Shown here: in pieces, positions 58,816 to 64,000 of the stretch
Layout: each line of letters opens with the position of its first letter
Numbering within the stretch: position 1 is the stretch's first letter
Source of the DNA: Chromobacterium rhizoryzae
Lineage (GTDB): Bacteria; Pseudomonadota; Gammaproteobacteria; Burkholderiales; Chromobacteriaceae
NCBI RefSeq assembly: GCF_020544465.1
Contig: NZ_CP066126.1
Coordinates: 2,232,001 to 2,296,000 of the forward strand
Length of the DNA stretch: 64,000 nt
Reading direction: 5' to 3'
Notes under the pieces: generated by a model
The model's database searches: none
What the model saw: the letters and a program-made list of their open reading frames with translations, nothing else
What the model was told of the DNA's origin: nothing
Translations under genes and position numbers: made by a program

Positions 58816-59904
58816 TCAGCTGCGGCCCAGCTTGAAGTTTTGCCAGAAACGGCCGTAGATGCGCAGGGTTTCCTGGCCCACGCTCTTCTGAATGAAGCTG
58901 TTTTTCAGGTCTTCGGAATTGGGGAAGATGGAGCGGTCGTTCAGGTACTGTTTGTTGACGAACTGCCGCGCCGGCAGGCTGCCCGGGGCGAAGGTCACGG
59001 TATTGGCGTTGTCCGCGGCGATCTTGGGCTCCAGGCTGTAGTTGATGAAGGACAGCGCGTTGGCCACGTTCTTGGCGTCCTTGGGGATGGCCATGCTGTC
59101 TACCCAGATGGCCACGCCCTGTTTGGGCATCAGCGGAACCACCTTGACGCCGTTCTTGGCGTCCGCGGCGCGGCGTTTGGCGATGTTGAGGTCGCCGCCG
59201 TAGCCCATGGCCAGGCAGACTTCGCCGCTGGCCATGTCGTTGATGTAGCCGGAGGAGGAGATGCGGGTGACGCTGGCGCGCATGGCGTTGAGCTGCGGCA
59301 TGATGGCGCGGTAGTCGGCTTCCTTGGTGCTGCCCGGGTCCTTGCCGAAGTAGTGCAGCGCCATCGGGAAGAACTCGGACGGGGAGTCCAGAATGCTGAC
59401 GCCGCAGGATTTGAGCTTGGACACGTACTCAGGTTTGAACAGCAGATCCCATTCATTGGCCGGCAGCTTGCCGCCCAGCGCTTTTTTGACCTTTTCCTCA
59501 TTGATGCCCAGGGTGATCACGCCCCAGAAATACGGCACCGCGTATTTATTGCCCGGATCGGACACTTCCATCATTTTCAGCAGCGCCGGGTCTATGTTCT
59601 TGTAGTTGGGGATCTTGCTCTTGTCCAGCGGCTGAAACAGCCCGGCCTTGATGCCCAGGCCCAGCACATTATTGGACGGCACCACCAGATCGAAGCCGGA
59701 GCGGCCGGTCATCAGCTTGGCGTTCAGGGTTTCCATGCTGTCGTAGACGCTGTAATTGACCTTGACGCCGGTTTGCTTGCTGAAGGCCGGCACGGTGGTG
59801 GGAGCGATGTAGTCGGACCAGTTGTAGACGTTGACGGTATTGGCTTGGGCGTGGGCGGCGCCGGCGAGGCCGAGCGCGAGCAGACAGTGCTTCCAGGTAT
59901 TCAT
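58816..59904 (-). CDS. Putrescine/polyamine-binding periplasmic protein, PotF type
   Basis: A 362-aa solute-binding protein. Signal peptide to AHA (about residue 19), mature start NTVNVYNWSDYIAPTTV. DLVVPSNNVLGLGIKAG, VPYFWGVITLGIN and VDSMAIPKDAKNVANALSF are family motifs. About half of the residues match the PotF-like protein at 24496. No transporter subunits are adjacent; it is divergent from an APC permease (378 bp apart). AAGGAAGAG precedes ATG 59904. Confidence 0.9.
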   Translation of the reverse strand: MNTWKHCLLALGLAGAAHAQANTVNVYNWSDYIAPTTVPAFSKQTGVKVNYSVYDSMETLNAKLMTGRSGFDLVVPSNNVLGLGIKAGLFQPLDKSKIPNYKNIDPALLKMMEVSDPGNKYAVPYFWGVITLGINEEKVKKALGGKLPANEWDLLFKPEYVSKLKSCGVSILDSPSEFFPMALHYFGKDPGSTKEADYRAIMPQLNAMRASVTRISSSGYINDMASGEVCLAMGYGGDLNIAKRRAADAKNGVKVVPLMPKQGVAIWVDSMAIPKDAKNVANALSFINYSLEPKIAADNANTVTFAPGSLPARQFVNKQYLNDRSIFPNSEDLKNSFIQKSVGQETLRIYGRFWQNFKLGRS

Positions 59905-60282
59905 GTTCTCTTCCTTCTCTCTCTTTGCATGGTTCTTTCCTGCGCCGTATCGCCAACGCGCGGCAGATCGTAAGCAGGTTCTTATGCGGCGGCCGGTAGG
60001 CCCGGCTCTGGCGCAAGGCGCCGGCGCGGGGCCGGATCTTGCCGAGCCAGCATATCGCCCCGCGCTGGTGGCGTCTATTATTTTTGCCATTTGATGTTTT
60101 TGTGTTAATTATCTGCATATTCCATGCAACCACGCCTGACGCGCGCGGTCCTGCCATAAGCGGGACCGGCCGGCGGACACGGCGGGACGCGCGCATTCGC
60201 GACGGCGCTTGAGCGCCGACGCGGGCACATAACAAGGCGAGGGCCGACGTTGCGACGCGGCCCCGGACAAAGGAGATGCACC
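59905..60282. repeat. Intergenic region with a MITE right-end remnant
   Basis: Bases 59941-59984 (GCCGTATCGCCAACGCG, GCAGATCGTAAGCAGGTTC, then TTA) are the right end of the MITE family without its left part. The rest probably holds the divergent promoters; around 60080-60120 it is AT-rich. No gene is supported. Confidence 0.6.
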
Positions 60283-61833
60283 ATGCGTAATGTTGACAAC
60301 GCGCTGCCGGCCCCGGACGGGGGAGGCTTGAGCGCCAAGGGTTTGCCCGCCGGCTCCATCGGCATTCTCGGGCTGGTGGTGATCGGCATTTCCGTATGCG
60401 CGCCGGCGTACACGCTGACCGCCTCGCTGGGGCCGGCGGCCTCCCAGGTGGGCAAGCAGATGCCGGCGGTGTTTTTCGTCAGCTTCATTCCCATGCTGTT
60501 GGTGGCGATAGGCTACCGCGAGCTGAACCGCGAGATGCCGGACGCCGGGACGTCCTTCACCTGGGCCACGCGCGCCTTCGGGCCGTGGATAGGCTGGATC
60601 GCCGGCTGGGGGCTGGTGGTGTCCACGGTGCTGGTGCTGTCCAACACCGCCGCGGTGGCGATGGATTTCATGTATCTGGCCTTGGGCCAGGCGCTGGGGC
60701 GGCCGGACATCGCGGCCCTGCCTGACAACACGGCGGTGAATATCGTCTCCTGCCTTGGCTTCATGGCGGTGGCCACCTGGATTTCCTGTCGCGGCCTGCA
60801 ATCCACCAAACGGGTGCAGTATGTGTTGGTGTCGTTCCAGGTGCTGGTGCTGGCCTGGTTCGCATGGGCGGCGTTCAGCGCCGCCGCCGACGGCGGCCAT
60901 CCGTATTCCATTCCGGTGGAGTGGAGCTGGTTCAATCCCTTCGCCGTGGAAAGCTTTTCCCAATTCGCCGCCGGGGTGGCGGTGTCCATCTTCGCCTATT
61001 GGGGCTGGGACACGGTGGTGACCATCAGCGAGGAGACCACCGGCGACAAGCGCGCCAATCTGTCCGGCAAGGCCGCCACGCTGGTGATGGTGCTGCTGGT
61101 GGGCTCTTATGTGTTGATCAGCGCGGCGGTGGTGTCCTTCGCCGGCGTGGGCACGGACGCCTCCGGCCTCGCCAACCCGGCCATCGCCGCCAATGTGTTC
61201 ACCGCGCTGGCCGGGCCGGTGATGGGGCCGGCGGCCATTCTGCTGTCGCTGGCGGTGATGTCCAGTTCCGCGGCCTCCCTGCAGTCCACCTTTATGTCGC
61301 CGGCGCGCACCATGCTGGCGATGGGCCATTACCAGGCCTTGCCGGCCAGATACGCGGTGGTGGAGTCTCGCTTCAAGGCACCGGCTTACGCCACCGTGGT
61401 GTCCGCGCTGGTGGCTTCGGCGTTTTACGCGGTGATGCGGGTCTTGAGCGAAAACGTGCTGTCTGACACCATTACCGCGCTGGGCATGATGGTGTGTTTC
61501 TATTACGGCCTGACGGCCTTTGCCTGCGTCTGGTATTTCCGCAAGCAGGCGTTGACTTCGGCGCGCCATTTCCTGTTGCGCGGCCTGTGCCCGGGGCTGG
61601 GCGGCGTCCTGCTGTTCGTCGCCCTGATCCGCACCACGCTGGACAGCATGGATCCGGCTTTCGGCAGCGGCTCGCATATCGGCGGCCTGGGTCTGGTGTT
61701 CATCCTGGGCGTGACGGTGGCCTTGGTCGGCCTGCTGCTCATGCTGTACATGTACCGCAAGCATCCGGCCTTCTTCCGCGGCGAGGTGCTGAAGAAGGGC
61801 ACGCCGGTGTTCAGCTTCGACGAAAAAATCTGA
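60283..61833 (+). CDS. APC-family amino acid/polyamine permease
   Basis: A 516-aa transporter with twelve membrane helices. GSIGILGLVVIGISVCAPAYTL in helix 1 and DAGTSFTWATRAFGPWIGWIAGWG in helix 3 are the APC superfamily motifs; SEETTGDKRANLSGKA is a cytoplasmic loop typical of the group. Amino acids or polyamines are likely substrates given the divergent PotF gene, but this is context only. AAAGGAG lies ten bases before ATG. The TGA stop is directly followed by a MITE right-end remnant. Confidence 0.88.
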   Translation: MRNVDNALPAPDGGGLSAKGLPAGSIGILGLVVIGISVCAPAYTLTASLGPAASQVGKQMPAVFFVSFIPMLLVAIGYRELNREMPDAGTSFTWATRAFGPWIGWIAGWGLVVSTVLVLSNTAAVAMDFMYLALGQALGRPDIAALPDNTAVNIVSCLGFMAVATWISCRGLQSTKRVQYVLVSFQVLVLAWFAWAAFSAAADGGHPYSIPVEWSWFNPFAVESFSQFAAGVAVSIFAYWGWDTVVTISEETTGDKRANLSGKAATLVMVLLVGSYVLISAAVVSFAGVGTDASGLANPAIAANVFTALAGPVMGPAAILLSLAVMSSSAASLQSTFMSPARTMLAMGHYQALPARYAVVESRFKAPAYATVVSALVASAFYAVMRVLSENVLSDTITALGMMVCFYYGLTAFACVWYFRKQALTSARHFLLRGLCPGLGGVLLFVALIRTTLDSMDPAFGSGSHIGGLGLVFILGVTVALVGLLLMLYMYRKHPAFFRGEVLKKGTPVFSFDEKI

Positions 61834-61880
61834 GCATCTGTTTGCGATCAGCTGCGCGTCGGCGGGGTGGTGTTGAAACC
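61831..61880 (-). repeat. MITE right-end remnant at a stop codon
   Basis: TGA (61831-61833, stop of the APC permease) then GCATCTGTTTGCGATCAGCT, GCGCGTCGGCG and GTTGAAACC, matching the inverted right end of the family with several changes. The rest of the element is absent. Confidence 0.55.
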
Positions 61881-61900
61881 CGCTGAGCGCGCGCAAATGA

Positions 61901-61924
61901 AAAGCCGCCCGGGAGGGCGGCTTT
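61901..61924 (-). terminator. Terminator of the chemoreceptor gene
   Basis: AAAGCCGCCC, then GGGCGGCTTT across a short loop; on the minus strand it is followed by TCATTT. It is 23 bp after the chemoreceptor stop. Confidence 0.75.
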
Positions 61925-61947
61925 GATGTTTGACTCGCGCCGGCGGC

Positions 61948-63579
61948 TCAGATGCGGAAGAAACGCACCGCCTGATGCAGGTTCTGGGCGATGTCGGACA
62001 TCGAGCGCGAGCTGTCCGCCACATTGCTGACGATGGCGGTGTTTTCCTCGGCCATCTGCGCCACCTTCTCCATGTTCTGGGCAATCTCGGTGCTGGCCAG
62101 CTTCTGCTCCTGCACCGCGCTGACGATGGTGCCGGTGCTGTCGGTGGATTTGGCCACCGCCTGTTCGCCTTCTTGCAAGGCGGCTTCAACGGTGGAGACA
62201 AAGGATTGGCTGCTGCTCAGGGAGGCGAGGCTGCTGGTGATGGCGTCTTCCAGTTCCACCGACTGGGTGCCCAACACATGGGTGACCTGATCGATTTCCT
62301 TGGCGGATTCCGCCGAGCGTTCCGCCAGCACGCGCACTTCGTCGGCCACCACGGCGAAGCCGCGGCCCAGTTCGCCGGCGCGCGCGGCTTCGATGGCGGC
62401 GTTCAGCGCCAGCAGATTGGTCTGATCGGCGATGTCGCGCACCTGGCTGGTCATGCTGGTGATCTTGCGGGTGTTGGCGACGAAGTTCTTCACCGCTTCG
62501 GCGATGCCGTTGACCGCTTTCTCGACATTGTCGACTTCCTTGATCAGCAGGCTGAGCTGGGCGGTGCCGTTCTTGGCGGTGACCAGGCTGGTCTGCGCGT
62601 GTTCGCGCACTTCCTGGGCGGCTTCGGCCACGTGGCTGATGCTGACGGTGAGCTCTTCCACCGCGGCGGCGGAGCTGGCGGCGGCCTGGCTTTGCTGATG
62701 GGAGGCGGTCAGCACCTGGTCGGCGGATTCGGACAGCTGGCCGGCCACGCTATTGGCTTCTTCCGCGCCTTGCTGGACGTTGCCGATGGCTTTCACCAGT
62801 TGTTCGCGCATATCGGCCAGCGCGGCGATAACCTGGGCCGGCTCGTCCTTGCCGTCCGGCTGCAGCTCGATGCGCAGATTGCCGGCGGCCACTTCGCGCG
62901 CGGCTTCCACCGCGCTGTTCAGCGGGCGGGTGATGGAACGGGTCAGCAGCCAGCCTATCAGCACGGCCGCGCCCAGGCAGATGGCGGTGATGGTCAGCGA
63001 GGTGGCGCGCACGGCGGTGGCGCTGGTTTCAGCGTCCTTGCGGCTGTCCTGGGCGCGGTCGGCCAGCGCCTTGCTGAGGGCTTCCACCTTTTGTTCCAGC
63101 TGGTGGATCAGCGGGCGGTGCTCCCCGACCATGAAGGCTTCCGCCTCCTTGTTCTGGTTGGCCATCGCCAGCGCCATCAGCTTTTTAGTGGGGGCGTCCA
63201 GCGCCTCCTGGGCCTGGCCCACGTCTTTGAGCAGGGCGGCGGTGGCCGGTATCGGCGGGAACTTGGTGAAGTGGTCTTCCAGCGCCTTTTCGGCGTTGTT
63301 GAAGGCCTTGATGGTCTGGTCGGTCTGCGCCTTGATCTCGGCCATCTTGGCCGGATCGGTTTCAATGATCAGATCGCGCGCGCCGATGCGCTGCTGCTGC
63401 AGGTGGTGATCCAGCTGAGCGACTATCAGCAAGGATTCCAGCCGGTTGTCGGTGATGTCCTCCATGCTGTCGCTGATGGAGGAGAGCCCGTTGAGCATGA
63501 CCACACTCATGATCAGCACCAGGGCGATCAGCGCGCCGAAGGCGAGGGCGAGTCTTTGTCCAATGCGCAGGTTTTTCAT
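61948..63579 (-). CDS. Methyl-accepting chemotaxis protein with 4HB ligand domain
   Basis: A 543-aa chemoreceptor. TM1 is near 10-30 (LALAFGALIALVLIMSVVML), a four-helix-bundle periplasmic domain spans about 35-190, TM2 is near 193-212 (LTITAICLGAAVLIGWLL), then a HAMP domain (TRSITRPLNSAVEAAREVAAGNL) and a long signalling coiled coil. The hairpin tip has the invariant RDIADQTNLLALNAAIEAARAGE and GRGFAVVADEVR. The pattern is that of a class 36H-type receptor without a C-terminal NWETF tether. The ligand cannot be predicted. Confidence 0.95.
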   Translation of the reverse strand: MKNLRIGQRLALAFGALIALVLIMSVVMLNGLSSISDSMEDITDNRLESLLIVAQLDHHLQQQRIGARDLIIETDPAKMAEIKAQTDQTIKAFNNAEKALEDHFTKFPPIPATAALLKDVGQAQEALDAPTKKLMALAMANQNKEAEAFMVGEHRPLIHQLEQKVEALSKALADRAQDSRKDAETSATAVRATSLTITAICLGAAVLIGWLLTRSITRPLNSAVEAAREVAAGNLRIELQPDGKDEPAQVIAALADMREQLVKAIGNVQQGAEEANSVAGQLSESADQVLTASHQQSQAAASSAAAVEELTVSISHVAEAAQEVREHAQTSLVTAKNGTAQLSLLIKEVDNVEKAVNGIAEAVKNFVANTRKITSMTSQVRDIADQTNLLALNAAIEAARAGELGRGFAVVADEVRVLAERSAESAKEIDQVTHVLGTQSVELEDAITSSLASLSSSQSFVSTVEAALQEGEQAVAKSTDSTGTIVSAVQEQKLASTEIAQNMEKVAQMAEENTAIVSNVADSSRSMSDIAQNLHQAVRFFRI

Positions 63580-63783
63580 CAGTTTGTCCCGTGGTGACTT
63601 TATTGTGGTGCTTCCAATTTAATATATTTATGAAGTGATCAAAAAGTGAATAATTACTTATAGGACAGCGGATAAATTTTTGGAGACGTTTTTGCGTCTT
63701 CGCGCAAAAACCATGGGCATGAGGCGGCGCGCCGGCGAGGCGGGCCGGGGCGCGGCGCGGCGGCGGCGCTTATGCGACGGGTA

Positions 63784-63810
63784 TGAAAAAAGCGGACCGG
63801 GGTCCGCTTG
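63784..63810 (-). terminator. Terminator of the prolyl isomerase gene
   Basis: On the minus strand AGCGGACC, CC, GGTCCGCT followed by TTTTTC, 25 bp after the stop codon. Confidence 0.85.
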
Positions 63811-63834
63811 CTCTGGCTTGCCGCATTTTGCGGC

Positions 63835-64000
63835 TTACTTCTGGATTTGCGCCTTGGCTTTCAGCTCGGCGATCAGCTTTTCCACGCGGCCGCCCATGAT
63901 GCGCTGGGTCAGCTGCGGGCGGATGTCGTCCAGCGCCGGCACATTGCGTTGCACGCGGGCGTCGTCCAGCTTGATCACGTGCCAGCCGAACTCGGTCTTC
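63835..64000 (-). CDS. Peptidyl-prolyl cis-trans isomerase (PpiC/parvulin type), 3' end only
   Basis: The last 54 codons of a gene entering from beyond the window. KTEFGWHVIKLDDAR is the final strand of the parvulin (rotamase) domain, with the active-site His. A helical tail (LDDIRPQLTQRIMGGRVEKLIAELKAK) ends in QIQK. This combination is typical of periplasmic PpiC/SurA-like folding factors in betaproteobacteria. Confidence 0.85.
   Translation of the reverse strand, partial: KTEFGWHVIKLDDARVQRNVPALDDIRPQLTQRIMGGRVEKLIAELKAKAQIQK

Overview
The window is GC-rich (AT-rich only in one segment). Its gene content suggests a free-living betaproteobacterium of the Neisseriales, most like Chromobacterium: a PACE/SMR efflux block, agmatine and polyamine genes, a complete urt-ure cluster, and many LysR regulators. 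This assignment is inferred from gene content; no rRNA or other marker gene is present. About 60 genes were read. The first (penicillin-acylase family) and the last (PpiC-type prolyl isomerase) are cut by the window edges.

Layout. 1-6 kb: acylase; a manganese-type (yybP-ykoY) riboswitch before a CaCA antiporter; a DUF3761 protein; a class A beta-lactamase homologue lacking two catalytic residues; astE. 6.7-20.8 kb: speA with a long leader; two tandem lectin-like paralogues; a LysR gene with two PACE efflux genes and an SMR gene under duplicated operators; two tandem YtcJ-type amidohydrolases; a REC-REC-GGDEF protein; valS. 20.8-24.3 kb: a foreign segment between two identical 29-bp repeats. 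It holds an AT-rich ParB-like/D12 adenine-methylase pair, a structured RNA resembling phage C4/CI antisense RNA, and an unknown gene. 24.5-35.5 kb: a polyamine-binding protein with an amine oxidoreductase and a LysR; an old yellow enzyme with a divergent LysR; a MarR-membrane protein pair; a secreted protein; a bacterial cystatin-like protein; an EamA exporter with a LysR; a DsbB operon with a 51-aa partner. 35.8-51.3 kb: a nitrogen block with a transporter-histidine kinase fusion, a LuxR-type response regulator, urtABCDE, ureDABCEFG and a HupE/UreJ protein. 51.5-64 kb: small phage-like regulator genes, a zeta-like kinase behind a possible attenuator, SRAP, fumC, acnA, a second PotF-like protein, an APC permease, a chemoreceptor and a prolyl isomerase.

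Two features run through the window. The first is nitrogen and polyamine metabolism (astE, speA, two PotF-like proteins, a PuuB-like oxidase, an APC permease, urea uptake and urease). The second is a family of roughly 140-bp MITE-like elements with inverted ends close to GAACCTGTTTACGATCT. These are flanked by 3-bp duplications of the form TNA. Every TNA triplet is TAA or TGA on one strand, and several copies or remnants sit exactly on the stop codons of neighbouring genes.

The best candidates for an undescribed system are the ParB-like/methylase cassette with its flanking repeats and C4-like RNA, and the stop-codon-targeting MITE family.
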